A stretch of DNA of 64,000 nucleotides, from NCBI GenBank assembly GCA_037355855.1, contig CM074758.1:8281001-8345000 (forward strand), given 5' to 3'. A program made the position numbers and the translations under genes. Positions 22,962 through 33,825 of the stretch are shown piece after piece. The notes under the pieces are model-generated. The model was not told the origin of the DNA. It searched no databases and worked only from the letters and a program-made list of their open reading frames with translations. Within the stretch, counting starts at the first letter, position 1, and every line of letters begins with the position of its first letter. The stretch is from Pseudo-nitzschia pungens. Lineage: Eukaryota > Bacillariophyta > Bacillariophyceae > Bacillariales > Bacillariaceae.

Positions 22962-24971
22962 TTATCGCTCAATGTCTCTCCATGCCTGGGGTATCATTGC
23001 ATCCGGCATTCCAATGGGGTGGCGGAAGGCGCCATTCAGGTGAATATCACTCTTGTATTCACGGTCGAAGAAGGTACATGCAGCGTGTGGGACGTCTTGG
23101 ATATCTTCAAAGTCGTCTGCAGAGGGACCCAAGCTGGCACGGACCGTGTAATTGTAAAAGAATCCGGGTGCTTCTCTGCGGTCCAATACCTCGACATGAT
23201 ACAGACTTTTGGTGTCGTAATCCACGTAGCGAGTTGGCGCCTCAAATTGGGTAATATCCGTGCCGTATTTTTGATGGGTCATTTGGGTGCCCTCGGGGAG
23301 ATCTCCGCCAGTGACGAAACACGCCGGATAGACATCCTCCGGGTAGGGATTGTCCGCGAGAGTATCTCTCGTTTCGAATGGTTTGTTCTTGTAAATGTTC
23401 CTCAGATCCTGAGCTATCAATGGATGTGGTTTCCCTTCTCGGGTTCGTTTCCAGTCCCGTTCATACGCATCCCATTTATTTCGCCACGAAGTCCCATAAT
23501 TGATCGTGATTTCTTCCCCCTCCGAAATATCTTGCTTCGCGACAATTTTCAAGACAAGAACCATATCATCCACTTGGGCCATTTGATCCGCGGTAAAAGT
23601 GAGGTACGCTTCTTGGTTGCTCAGCACGTCGTCGTCATCATTTGCCCAGGCAATGCGTGCATTGGACCCTTGGGAACCACCATTGTTGATCAGCGTCACT
23701 TGGGGTGCAGTAGGGACAAATACCATACTGCTCTCGGGATGTCCGAATGCGTAGTTAAGAAGCAGCTGCTGTCCCATTGGTTCACCGCTTTCGTCAAAGG
23801 TTCTGTCGTCTACATCCTCGACTGGGTACATGTCAAGAAGATCCTTGTTGGCAACGTGGAGCAAGGGGGTGAAAGTGATTGTTTCTCCCTTGGCTATGTC
23901 ACGATTGGCGAAAGCACCTCTTCCCGCATTTGGAATCTTCGAAACACCCTGGCGAATAGTATCCAAACAGAACCCATTCGTTTCGAGCCATTCCTCGGAA
24001 CGAATCATGTCCCGGAATCGGTACATAAAGGTTCCCCCGGAGTCTAAGATCTTTTTGAGTTTGCGTGGATTTGCAGGAATCAGGGAATGGATAGTCTTCG
24101 CATTTGGACCGGCTACTGTAGTTAACACTTTCTCGAGAATAAAGTCCATAACGTCCTCCTTCATGTCGAGACTCAAATCGGGATGCTTGTCGTATAATTC
24201 CACCAGTTTCTTTACCAACTCATCGGCAAGATGGTAGTCGTATCGATGAATTTTGTCTTGATAAACATTTTCCGTAAAGTTTCCATCCCATACATCTCCA
24301 AAGTCTGTCGTCAAGAGAGAAGGTAGAGAGAGGGTTAGCCGTGCAACCAAAGCACACATTCGAAGCGCAGATCCAGAATCAATCCATTCATTCACAACCA
24401 TTGACCTACCAGCAAAAATCTCCATGCCCGCGGGAATGTTTTGAGTGGCTACGAAGGTCGCATTGAAATACGGTGTAATGGCTCCCCGAACAAGGCTCGC
24501 TTCGCCGGCTCTGGGAAATTCGTCGCCAAACTCCCTCAGCAACAACGAGGCCTGCAAGAAATCGGCGTTCGAATAGGTGGAATGAAAGTTTGCCAGGACT
24601 CCGATGCCGGGAACAACGGCGGGCGCGCTGAAACTGCCCTCCCAGATGGTACCGATTTTGTCTTGCGTCCACATGAAATCTTCCAGGTACGGAAGAACTT
24701 TCGAACCCAGCGGCTTTCGGCGATTTTGCTTCTCGAAGAAGTCGATCAAGGGAATGGCCAATTCCGACAAGGGGAGCGTTGAATTCTGCTCGTAGTTGCG
24801 ACCGGCGTACAATCCCAATTTTGGGAACAGTGCTTTTCGTTCGTTGGTGTAGCTGGGTGCCAACCATAGCGGGCAAGCACCGCTCTCCGAATCGCCTCCG
24901 TCGGCCGATACCCGAGTCGATACTAACGCTAGGCAGAAAACCGCGGCGAGTGATCGACTCGATGGCACCAT
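22962..24971 (-). CDS. Secreted SET-domain protein (paralogue 1)
   Basis: Single frame; the ATG at 24971 is preferred (669 residues) over the upstream open start because it begins with a signal peptide, SLAAVFCLALVSTRVSA. A first SET-like half includes LYAGRNYEQNSTLPL, GIGVLANFHSTYSNADF and IPAGMEIFAG. A second half carries PNAGRGAFANRDIAKGETIT, LINNGGSQGSNARIAW and EGEEITINYG, which correspond to the SET G-x-G, NH..N and E-x-x-x-x-Y-G blocks. The usual His of the NH motif is Asn here (INNG). The C-terminal region contains YPEDVYPACFV, shared with the paralogue at 60138-62393. SET domains methylate lysines; a secretory-pathway location is unusual, so the substrate is unknown. The opposite strand has a 405-codon open frame that I treat as a shadow. 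Confidence 0.75.
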   Translation of the reverse strand: MVPSSRSLAAVFCLALVSTRVSADGGDSESGACPLWLAPSYTNERKALFPKLGLYAGRNYEQNSTLPLSELAIPLIDFFEKQNRRKPLGSKVLPYLEDFMWTQDKIGTIWEGSFSAPAVVPGIGVLANFHSTYSNADFLQASLLLREFGDEFPRAGEASLVRGAITPYFNATFVATQNIPAGMEIFAGRSMVVNEWIDSGSALRMCALVARLTLSLPSLLTTDFGDVWDGNFTENVYQDKIHRYDYHLADELVKKLVELYDKHPDLSLDMKEDVMDFILEKVLTTVAGPNAKTIHSLIPANPRKLKKILDSGGTFMYRFRDMIRSEEWLETNGFCLDTIRQGVSKIPNAGRGAFANRDIAKGETITFTPLLHVANKDLLDMYPVEDVDDRTFDESGEPMGQQLLLNYAFGHPESSMVFVPTAPQVTLINNGGSQGSNARIAWANDDDDVLSNQEAYLTFTADQMAQVDDMVLVLKIVAKQDISEGEEITINYGTSWRNKWDAYERDWKRTREGKPHPLIAQDLRNIYKNKPFETRDTLADNPYPEDVYPACFVTGGDLPEGTQMTHQKYGTDITQFEAPTRYVDYDTKSLYHVEVLDRREAPGFFYNYTVRASLGPSADDFEDIQDVPHAACTFFDREYKSDIHLNGAFRHPIGMPDAMIPQAWRDIER

Positions 24972-26793
24972 TGTTCTTGATTTGCTGCAGAGGTGCGACG
25001 CAGCTTTCGTTCCTCCCGTCTTTCCTCCTTTTCTGATTGCTGGGGAATGGAACAAAGTGTCACCAGTGCCGAACTTCTTCTCAGGTTCTCGGAAAGAGTT
25101 GTTGTAGATAAGAAGCAAGGTTTACCGTAATTACCAGCACCAGTCACCGTTGAGTCTTCTGATGAAAGCGAACGCTTCGAGTCTGGTGGAATGCAACAAA
25201 ACACGAAGTCCAGAAGCGCGAAACAAAGATCGGAACACGCAGAGATTTTTTGAATTCAAATCCCGCGTCATTTCTATCAACCACGGCACGTGTGTCAAAA
25301 GTCAAAAATCTTGATGATCTCCCTCAAAAAATAATAATAATACGGTACGGTACACGTTTAGTACCTAATGACAATTGACAGCTTTGTCAATTAATTTTTG
25401 TTGAAAATAAGGTTCAGATTCAAATTACCCAATATCACTCAAGGATTTTCTACAAATGTCTATTTCTTGATGAATTTATGTTGTTTGGTGAGGTTGGTAG
25501 TGCTATATTGGAGTGATAGCAGCTCTCAGACAATCAGACACAATTCAATTTTTTGGTGCATGGGCTTGCAGTATTCGACCCAAAAGCAAACACTGACATA
25601 CTCACTTGCCCCACAGTGCTAATATGATGTCACCTATGGCTCAACTTACTACCATGAAGTTCAATTGATGACAAAGGACCTTTCTAGTACTTGCATTGTG
25701 CCCATTGCTTTGTTTTGAGGTAGGGATTACCACTTGTCATTTTTTGAAAAATATTTCAAAAAATTGACTGCAAACTAGCCACAGAATGAAAATCGATGTG
25801 ATGCTCCTACTACAACAAAAATTTAGGATGTTTCAGAACACTATGTGAGCTGTTTGAAGCTCAAGTTTGAAGGAAATTGATTGAAAATTGAGTGAGTAAT
25901 GATCATTGACCTAATTCACAACAGCGTGCACTGTCAATTTTGACATTTTGTCATTAGGTACTAAACGTGTACTAATAATCAATCTCAAAAGAATAGATGC
26001 GGAACCATGCAACATACTTGTACCTTTCATAGAACTGGTGTAACAGAAAAACTCCCAATTTTGGTACTAGTACTATTACTAGTACCGTACTGTAAAATAA
26101 CAATCATACTGAGTAATGCACCCGTCTGATGTTACTAAATGCCACCAGTAGTTTGGGTTTCAGAACTGCTGCTGCAAGAAGTGATGATAATAATAGCACA
26201 TCTTCCTAATTTTTGAATGGAGATGCTGTTTGAATACTAGCGGCATCATCCTCAGCATTCATCCCATCGTTGCCCATCAAGTTGTTCGACACTGCTGCAA
26301 GCACGGAACTATCATTTTTGTTTGAATTCATCCCTCTTTTGGCTCCCGATGTACAACGAGGTGGAAGAAGGTCTCGGGCTTAGCAGCATCGGTAAAAGGA
26401 CGACGAACGACGAATATAGACCAACGCCCCTCCGAGATCCGTGGCGCTGTGACGACTTCGCAACGATACGAACTGATCGGAATGGTCTACCTTACCAACT
26501 GTGTGTCTACTTCTTGGTCATCATAACTTGCCGATTCCATCTATTTGCAGGCATCGAGTTGTTTGCTCTTTCTTGTTTTCGGAAGAATACGAGTTAGCCT
26601 TGTCGGTGAGTTTGCAATCGGTGCATCTTGCAACGATGCACGACGGCAAATATCGAAAGAATGCACAGCCACCGGACCCAACCCCAATCCATTGGGGCGA
26701 TGGATCTACGACGAAATCCACGCCCCGGCTCGTTTCGTGCTTGGTCGGTTTGTTCCTGCGGGGAAATTGGATCCCGGCAATGACCCGCGCATC
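24972..26793. other. Intergenic region holding an inverted-end element
   Basis: Upstream flank of the SET gene and downstream flank of the oxygenase gene. The main recognisable object is the element at 25350-25972. The rest is AT-rich with GGTACTAGTAC palindromic stretches near 26060. Short frames at 26322-26803 lack features. Confidence 0.4.
25350..25972. mobile_element. Non-autonomous inverted-terminal-repeat element (MITE-like)
   Basis: The ends are inverted copies: ACGTTTAGTACCTAATGACA at 25354 reads back from 25968 as the same sequence, 21 bases perfect, with weaker similarity inwards (ATTGACAG / CTGTCAAT). Both ends are flanked by GTAC (25350-25353 and 25969-25972), consistent with a 4-bp palindromic target duplication. 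The inside is AT-rich with no transposase frame. It resembles a MITE-type derivative of a cut-and-paste transposon; superfamily not assigned. Confidence 0.65.
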
Positions 26794-27720
26794 TCAAAAG
26801 TAACACTGCCTGGTGGTCGCGTCGGTTCGACTGGTATCCGTGTACAGATACGTCAGGATCACGTTGGTTCGGCTCCCGCGGCGGAGGCTTGTCGTTTCGT
26901 GCGGGTGATCCCCAAAGTGGATCGTTGCGTATCCCGGTTCCTGTGAGACCAGAAACCGATCGCCCTTTGCATCGACTGCTGTTGCTGTTGCTGTTGCTGT
27001 TTCTGTTTCTGTTTCTGTTTCGGATGCTTCCCGCGACTCGTCGCTCTCGCCGTCGGCGTTGGGGTCTCCACCGGCGGATCCTTTCCCGGATTCGGCATCC
27101 AGATTCCGCAATCGCTTTGTCCCGTGGAACAACACGTAGCTTCCCTCGGCGTCCTCCGACTTGTGGAGGCACATGTTGACGGTAATGTCGCTCGGATCCA
27201 TGTGCAATTTCCCCGCGGTGTCCCACTGGCTCGAGTCGTAGTGCTTTGAAAAGGCATTGTCCAGCCTGAGCTCCTCGCGCAGTATCTCGCGCTGCCGATC
27301 TTCTTCTCCGGGCATCGGACCCGATTCCTCGGTCAAAACCGGAAAGTACCGGAGGATTGATCGACCAATCTCGGAGAGACCGGAAGGGGAGCTCTCGTTC
27401 TTTGCCGCCGGCGAGCCCGATTCCTCGGTGGACGAAAGGCCGCGAGAGTCGTCGTCGTCGCCGCCGCCGCCGCCGCCCCAGAGTATCAAATCAAAGGGGA
27501 ACTCCGGTTCCTCCATGATGTTGCGATAGAGTGGGAATTCCCCGTCGCCCTCGAGACACAGATTCATCGGCCGTATCTGCGAGAGCTCTTCCGCCCAGCG
27601 GTTCGCGTCGAATCCTTCCGGCAGCTCGACCCGACAGATCCCTCGTTTCAGCAGCTCGAGTCGGTCCGAAACCACCGGGAGGGACCGTTCCTCGTCCTCC
27701 GGGTCTGGTGCGGCCTTCAT
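26794..27720 (-). CDS. 2-oxoglutarate/Fe(II)-dependent oxygenase domain protein
   Basis: Single 308-residue frame from ATG at 27720. The jelly-roll oxygenase signature is complete: HMD (H173, D175) in GKLHMDPSDITVNMCL, the distal histidine in FGDHPHETTSL (H274 best placed), and a following Arg (R284) in RRGSRTNVILTYLY for 2-oxoglutarate. Such enzymes couple 2OG decarboxylation to hydroxylation of proteins or small molecules; the substrate is not evident. Between core strands, residues about 234-249 are an ETETETET/ATATAT tract encoded by hexamer-like GAAACA/GCAACA repeats, and a Gly/Asp run occurs near residue 82. No signal peptide or membrane segment. Divergent from the selenoprotein gene, with about 550 bp between the starts. 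Confidence 0.78.
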   Translation of the reverse strand: MKAAPDPEDEERSLPVVSDRLELLKRGICRVELPEGFDANRWAEELSQIRPMNLCLEGDGEFPLYRNIMEEPEFPFDLILWGGGGGGDDDDSRGLSSTEESGSPAAKNESSPSGLSEIGRSILRYFPVLTEESGPMPGEEDRQREILREELRLDNAFSKHYDSSQWDTAGKLHMDPSDITVNMCLHKSEDAEGSYVLFHGTKRLRNLDAESGKGSAGGDPNADGESDESREASETETETETATATATAVDAKGDRFLVSQEPGYATIHFGDHPHETTSLRRGSRTNVILTYLYTDTSRTDATTRQCYF

Positions 27721-28271
27721 CGCGGGCGTTGTGGATCGTTGTGGGTCGAAAATAGACCTCGTCTCGTTCGTTCGGTTGCGTTGTTATTCGTTTCAGTTCG
27801 GGTGTCGCGTTTGTGTGCCCGACCGAAACAAGACCGAATGAATGAACACTCCACGATGGCATCGAGCATCGAGACGATTCTCATTCATTCGTTAGAACCT
27901 TGACTTTCATACCGGTAAGGTTTACGAAGAAGTACGAAGTATTTTTTTCCACTTAAGTGGCGTCAAATTATTTCTTGGGGGGAACAACTTGGGTCAAGTT
28001 TTTTTATGGGGGGAGAATCAATCGTTGACTTCGGTCATTGGGGGGACTCCGACAGAAAAACAACGGAAACTTTTGCTCCGATTCGATTTGACGCTGATAG
28101 CTAACGGCGCTGTACGAGTAAGATTAAAAGTTAATTTTAATTACCGGTGGCAACAACTCTTTCATCAAAAAATCTTTTCGCGACGGATCCGCATCCGAGG
28201 AACGAGGAACCGAGGCCATCTCAACTCAACGCCATCGCCATCCCCATTATTCACACACAACCATCGCCACG
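27721..28271. other. Divergent promoter, oxygenase / selenoprotein
   Basis: Shared upstream region. GGTAAGGTTTACGAAG lies at 27914, about 195 bp from the oxygenase ATG, and GTACGAGTAAGATT near 28114, about 155 bp from the selenoprotein ATG. No other gene. Confidence 0.45.
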
Positions 28272-29011
28272 ATGATTCGAAAGTTGTTCCTTCTGCTGGT
28301 TTCCATCTGCCTCACGGGCGGTGCCAATCTTCTCGCAGAGGCCATCCGGGGCAAGGTCGTGAGTTGTCCCGCCTGAACCCTGAACAAGCACAAGGAGTTG
28401 CGCCTCTTCCTCAAGGGCGACACCCGAAATGGCATCGACGGCGAAATCAATGACTATGCAAACGTTTCCATCGAATGGATTCGGGGGAAGAAAGCCGTCC
28501 TCACCATCCTCGACGACGACGGAAAACCCATCGAGGACGTCAGTCTTTACACGCTCAAGACTCGGGCGGAGATGCACAAGCTCATGGTCGACAAGGGCTT
28601 TGCCAAGAAATCGCGGGGACAAAAGGTGGCCGAGATGAAGGCAAAGGCCGTGGAGACAGATCTGAAGAAACTCGAGTCTTTGGACATTTACATCACGATG
28701 TCGTCCGTGTATTTGCTTCTCTTTGGGACGACGGCCGGTAAGTGACAGACCGCTCTCGTGCGTCGCGTCGCGTCGCGTCTTGTCGTTTGTGCTATTTTGT
28801 GCTCGTTGCGTCGGTTGGAATGAATCGATCGGACTAATACTAACACTCATACCCGCCGCGTCTGCAAACGGGAACGGAAATGATTCCGAACACCTCGGCA
28901 AAAACTCCTTGGTCGCATCGGGCAGTGGTAGTGATTTATTTGTGTTTTGTGAGGAGGCGAAAGAAACCATTCCGAAGGAACACCCGCGGCACCGAGGTGA
29001 CGCGGCTGTAG
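28272..29011 (+). CDS. Selenoprotein, Sep15/SelM family, with in-frame TGA (Sec) and C-terminal anchor
   Basis: Two exons, 28272-28737 and 28926-29011, joined in phase 1 across a 188-nt intron (donor GTAAGT, TACTAAC branch motif at 28843-28849, acceptor GGGCAG). With TGA at 28374-28376 read as selenocysteine the product is 183 residues. A signal peptide (KLFLLLVSICLTGGANLLA) precedes the redox motif C-P-A-U (residues 32-35). Then the Sep15/SelM thioredoxin-like fold follows: LNKHKELRLFLKGD, NVSIEWIRGKKAVLTILDDD and EMHKLMVDKGF. Splicing adds a membrane helix running into RRRKKPFRR, then stop TAG. Family members act in ER redox and folding. No SECIS element was convincingly identified by eye in 29012-29300. 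Reading TGA as a stop would leave a 34-residue peptide and lose a well-conserved domain. Confidence 0.8.
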
Positions 29012-30142
29012 AAAAAACGGCGGATCGAAACCGCGGCTGGGTGTTTGGCGTTTTGTGGGTGGGGCGAGACAGTCGCCGCCCCATTGTTGCGACGCGGAAA
29101 GGACGGTTGCGAACGGAAGCGAGCCGGGGACGAGTTCGTCGGAATGAATGTACTTTTTCGGCAGTCCACGCCGGGAGCGCCTGAATGCGATGACTCGACC
29201 GGCCCTCCTTGCGCTCTAATTTTCGATCCGTCCTGCTTTGTACGCAACAAGCGATGCCGACATTACCGTGCTGTGCTGCCAAATCTGTTCCGTGTCGGCG
29301 GTGAATGACGAAGTTTCTCCTTCTCTCGATCCGAACGGATTCCGTTCGTTGCAAAAGACAGTTTGAGAGTTTCCGAGAACCGTGCGACGCAGAAAAGGAT
29401 TGGTTGATAGCCGTGAAAGAGCGTAGGTTTGCTCCGGAACAATCGCATCGGCTTTTCGACAGAAATACCGGAAATGGCTGGTTTCGCGCAATGTCTTCCA
29501 TCTTGTTGCCAGCACCACACACGACACTATATTGAGAGATGGTTGAGGGTTGGCGCTCGCTATTAATTTTGTATCATAGTACTTCTTTATTCTTTTGAGA
29601 TGGCGAGCTAGTGCATCATGCACGTGGAATGAAACTGGACGCGTATTCCTTTCGTTTCTGTGTGTACGAATCTAATGTAGAAAACTCGTCACTTCGTCGT
29701 GGGAACCATGCCGGGCAACCATCTCGACCGCGAGGATCCATTCATTTCCGATTCCGGTGGCCTCTGTTTTTGCCGCTTCGTATCTATCCTTCTCGATGAG
29801 TGAATTCCTCGGTCCCGGGATTGGCATGTTCCCGTGGAGATTGCGGAAGCGTTCGTTCGTTCGTTCGTTCGTTGAACCCGGGAATCCGCCCGAACGCCCA
29901 ACGTTCGGCAACGAGGTCGCGTTCCCGCGCATCCATCTCTTTTCGTCGTCTCGATCGAGACGAAAAACACGCATGTGTCACCTCGGAGCGACCCATCGCT
30001 CGTCGAACCCCGGAATCCACAAGAACGCCCCGATCCGCGGCCGCGTTTTTCGCAAGGAAAAAATACAACGCACACACACACAAAAAAAGAACGTGCTGCG
30101 ATCCGGATCCAATCCAATCCAATCCAATCCAATCCAATCCAA
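29012..30142. other. Intergenic: selenoprotein 3' region and 3' flank of SUMO-like gene
   Basis: The selenoprotein 3' UTR, where a SECIS should lie, starts here. Candidate ATGA/TGA cores near 29144, 29189 and 29304 lack a convincing apical A-rich loop. GCCGACA / TGTCGGC near 29257-29299 form a 7-bp stem. A CGTT run at 29852-29875 and the AATCC repeat close the region. The 423-codon minus frame across 28251-29522 is a shadow. Confidence 0.35.
30108..30142. repeat. TTGGA pentamer repeat directly after a stop codon
   Basis: Seven copies of TTGGA on the minus strand, starting at the base after the TGA of the SUMO-like gene (TGA at 30145-30143). The same arrangement ends the J-protein gene at 37984. 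Confidence 0.95.
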
Positions 30143-31658
30143 TCAAATGTGAAGGGTTCTGCGTCCCTTGCTTCGGGTGGTGCGGCCCGTCGCGGAGGAG
30201 TCCAACAACGAGATGGCTTCCACGACATCGATGAGGTCCCCGTTTCCCAGATCGTAATCGGCCGGCGTCTTTTGGAGATCCAGCGTCGTTCCCCCGCGCC
30301 GAAACAGGAGTTGGCAATCCGTGGCTTGCGCGGCGGCCCGGGTGCTGCTCCGGGTGCTTCGCCGGTTGGAATTCGCGTTGGAATTGGCGTTGGCGTTGGC
30401 GTTACCGTTGCCGGCGATTCCCATCTGCTGCTGCTGCTTGTACCCTTCCATCAGCAGCGAGAGGGCTTCTTCCCGCCCGAATTTTAGGAGAACGGTGCTT
30501 CGGCTCTTTCCCTTTTGGAGCCTCAGCGTGAGTGTGATCCTCGGGTCGCTCGGGGGAGTCGGTCTCGGAAGTCTCGCAGAGACAGCGACCGGTGTGGGCG
30601 TGGGAGTCGGCGTTTGCTGTTGCTGTTGCTGCTGGGGCTGCTCCTCTTTCTCGGCGTACGCTTCGACCATGTCGCCGGTCATCATGTCGTAAAACTTGGG
30701 CGTCTTGTTCTCGTCGAGAGTCGCTCCGTCGAATTTCAGCGTCATGTTGCTGGCATCCAGAGACAGGTTGCCGAGGGCGGAACAAAGCCGTGTTTTGACA
30801 AGCCGGATGGGCTCGTTGGCCCGCACCGTCACCGTTTTGGTCACCATTTGGGGTTTGGGCTTCGCGGTAGATTCCAGCCGTTGTCGTTTGGGGCGTCTCC
30901 CCCTCGCTGCTGCTGCTGCTGGTGGTGGTGGAGGATCCCGGACCTTTGTCCTGATTTGGACGCGACAGGTGAATTCCATGGATTCCCCGAGCGCACTGCC
31001 GTTGACTTTCCGTGTTCCGGCTGTCGGTGCCAGGTGTTGCTGCGACCGTTGTTGCGGCTGCTGCTGCTGTTCGGATGCTGTCAAGCGGCGTGGTGCCGAG
31101 GCCGAGAAATCGATCAGAAATCCGTCTTCCATCTCGTAGGACACGGGCGTTTTGGTGGTGTCCAGCTTTTCTCCGTCGAAGACCATCGAAATGGTTGCGG
31201 TTCCTCGGGGAAGATCGTGGGCTTCGCAAAACTTTTCCGCGAGGGCCGACAAGGGTTCCCGTTCTCGCACCGCCAGGGCAATCGACCGCTTGTCCTTCGG
31301 CGTGGGTTCCCTGGTTCCTCCGATCACGACATGGCCGCACCGACAGACAAAGCTGAGCGCCCGGCCCATCTGCGCCTTGCCGGCAGCATTCCCGCCAGCG
31401 ATCGGGGCGGTGGAAACGGTCGGACGCTTGATGGTGGGAACGTACACGGGCTGTTCTACCGGGACGTAAATGTCCTGGGCCTTGTAGTGCTGGGCTTGCT
31501 GGAGGCGGGCCCCGGACGCCCTGGACCGGGCGAGTGCGGCGAGTGCCTCCGGGGGAAGATTGCTGGTTTCCGCGGACGTCAACGGTCGGTTCGCCGTGGT
31601 GTCTTGTTCTTCTTGGTCGGAATCGTCACTGGACAAGTACGTAATGGTTTTGGTGGCG

Positions 31659-31689
<31 letters not shown>

Positions 31690-32341
31690 CCCCGATCCTT
31701 GGTGCCGTCCCTAGCCCTGTCGTTGTCAACTTTTTTGCGGAGGATACAAAGGGTTGGATTCGCATCGTTGCCGTTGCCGTTGTCGTTGCCGTTTCTGGAG
31801 TCGTCATTCCCGTGGGTTTCGGTGTGCACGCAGATGCCTTTTTGTCCGGAGTCGAAGTACACGCGGTGCTGGATGGCAATCCGATGGTCCCGAGTTTCGC
31901 GTTTCTCTCCGCGATGCCCGTGCCCCCGGTGACACTTTTGGAGACCGCTCGGTGGCTTCCCAAGCCCGAATCACTCTTGCTGTCGCTATCGCTATCGCTA
32001 TCACTGTCGCTGTCGCTATCACTGTCGTCCGCGCTCCGTCGTTTTCGTTTCAATTGTTGCCGCATCTCGCGAAGCTCCCTCTTGCGTTCCAGCCGCGACA
32101 ATTTCTGTTTGATGGCCCGGCCGCTCTTGGTGAGGGGCTTGCGGCTGCCGCGCGCCGAGGAGGGGGTCCGTTTTCGTTCGGGCCGGTCGGCGAGCGTCCG
32201 GTTGAACGACAGGTCGGGTTTCCGGGGACGAAATGCCCGGCTCTCTTGGGTGTCGTCGCCCTCGGCATCCGAAGGCACGGGGCTTTCGAAATCGCACGAA
32301 GATTCGCTGTCGCTGTCGCTGTCGCTGTCGTTGCCTGCCAT
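30143..32341 (-). CDS. Protein with three tandem SUMO-like (Rad60-SLD type) domains
   Basis: Single 732-residue frame from ATG at 32341. The N-terminus is acidic Ser/Asp-rich (DSDSDSDSES), followed by a basic helical stretch (IKQKLSRLERKRELREMRQQ) and a second Ser-Asp run. ITYLSSDDSDQEEQ looks like a SUMO-interaction motif. Three ubiquitin-like folds follow, each ending in the SUMO-typical strand: MVFDGEKLDTTKTPVSYEME, LKFDGATLDENKTPKFYDM and LLFRRGGTTLDLQKTPADYD, each then followed by a D(G/M)(D/F)-type turn. Rad60/Esc2/NIP45 proteins have two such domains and act with SUMO in DNA repair and genome stability. Three copies is unusual. No diglycine end is visible, so conjugation is unlikely. 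Poly-Gln, Ala, TP and AN tracts link the domains. Confidence 0.75.
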
Positions 32342-33742
32342 GTTGGTGGTGGTGATCGAGGTGGTGACAGCGGTGTTTGAGAAAACGAAACGATGATCGG
32401 AGTGGATTGTCGGGGAGTACTTGTACTTATACTGTGTGAGGAATTAGGAGCAATCTTGACCGAACCGCTCGGCATTCTTCAATGAAAAAAAAATATGCGC
32501 AACTTTTTACTCTGAACACGGTTCACTCGTGCAGATTTTCGAACTTCCGCCGAAGTACGAGTAATCTTACCGCAGTAAGGAGGTTTGCTCCTACTGTAGC
32601 GTAATACCGTAACTCACGTACTCGTAATTGCGGTTCGTTGCCTGTGCTCGAGGCTCTTTACTACGGTACACGCAGATAGCCGAGTGTGAAACGTGTTTTA
32701 GCGGCTGCCAAATTGAAAATTGCCAAAAAATTCAAAATCGGGGGGATCATGATGTCCAGATTTTTGGTTGGAGAATGAATGAATCTTACAGTAAGGTGGG
32801 TTAGCGCGACCCACAATACGGTGCCGGTACAAGTCCAGCAAGCTTACTCGTACGGTACCGTACGTACGAGAACAAATAATAATTATTTGAAAAGTGTTCA
32901 ACGTTCTTGGTAGGGTTACTAGTACCGCGTTCTTCGCAAATATCGGCAGTAAACAACGATCCGCACCAATGCCGCTACTATGAGCAAATAATACTGATAA
33001 GATGTCTCGGGCATTCTACTCTCATGCAACAAAGTGATCTTACGAAGTACCAACTACTACTACTACTAGTGCTTCCTCACGTAACAACAAGGATGTTGTA
33101 TCCGCAGCTCCAAGAAATGAAGGTTAGCACCACCACCACCAGCAGCATTCCAACACCATTTGTGTGTGTTCGGAAACAAGAAAAAGAAGTTCTTCAAACC
33201 CAAACACTCCCGCCAGATGCAACCCCATCAGACTGAAGAAACAAACTTTCCAACAAGAATGTTGCGCAATTGTATATGAAAGGCAGACAACTCTTATACT
33301 CCTACTAGCATACAGATAGTTTCAATTATACCATTTGTTGTTATCATAATGGGGATAGACAATACGTTGTTACTAATCATCTTTTTTCTAACGTTTTGCT
33401 GACTACATAACCAATATATTCCAGTAGATATTTTTTGACAACTCTTTCTCAAAAGGATTATGCTATTTGCTTCTTGTGCTACTAGTAGATGGATTTTGTT
33501 TGTTGGCAATAGAAGATGATAGTAATATCAACAACATGAACAGGCAGTGCTGCTGGCACATAGGGTGCTGACAAAGAGTGAGGCTGCAAGAGATTGATTT
33601 TCTTTTCAGGTGGTGCCACTAAGTTACCGGGATCAGGTATGAAAGTTGAGTTTCGCTGAGGGGGCAATCGATAGAAACGACACGGGACGTTGGAAACGAT
33701 TGATGTGCACGCACGCCACGTTGCATGTCAGAAGCGTAATCC
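32342..33742. other. Intergenic spacer between SUMO-like gene and tRNA cluster
   Basis: Recurrent motifs (GTACGAGTAATCTTACCGCAGTAAGG at 32557-32582, read in parts; ACTCGTACGGTACCGTACG near 32847) lie upstream of the SUMO-like gene. A TAC run is at 33049-33069. No gene seen; frames at 32907 and 33294 have no features. Confidence 0.4.
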
Positions 33743-33815
33743 GGATGATTAGCTCAGTTGGCAGAGCGTGCGACTGTTAATCGCAAGGCCATGAGTTCGA
33801 TCCTCATATCGTCCG
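33743..33815 (+). tRNA. tRNA-Asn (GTT)
   Basis: Acceptor GGATGAT pairs with ATCGTCC (one G-T pair). The D arm is AGCTCAGTTGGCAGAGC, the anticodon loop CTGTTAA gives GTT, and the T arm is ATGAGTTCGATCCTCAT. Discriminator G. First of three closely spaced tRNA genes. Confidence 0.94.
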
Positions 33816-33825
33816 CTTTCTTTCC

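Noticed and set aside
22830..24047. 405-codon plus-strand open frame opposite the SET gene
   Set aside because: No domain or signal. The minus-strand frame has a signal peptide and SET motifs with a paralogue in the window.
29140..29310. SECIS candidates with ATGA/TGA cores
   Set aside because: None showed the required helix length together with an apical AA or CC loop by eye; a structural search is needed before calling one.
28251..29522. 423-codon minus-strand open frame
   Set aside because: Antisense to the selenoprotein exons and intron, with no recognisable domain. The plus-strand gene has family conservation and splice signals.
30515..31714. 399-codon plus-strand open frame
   Set aside because: Antisense shadow of the SUMO-like gene, without domain features.
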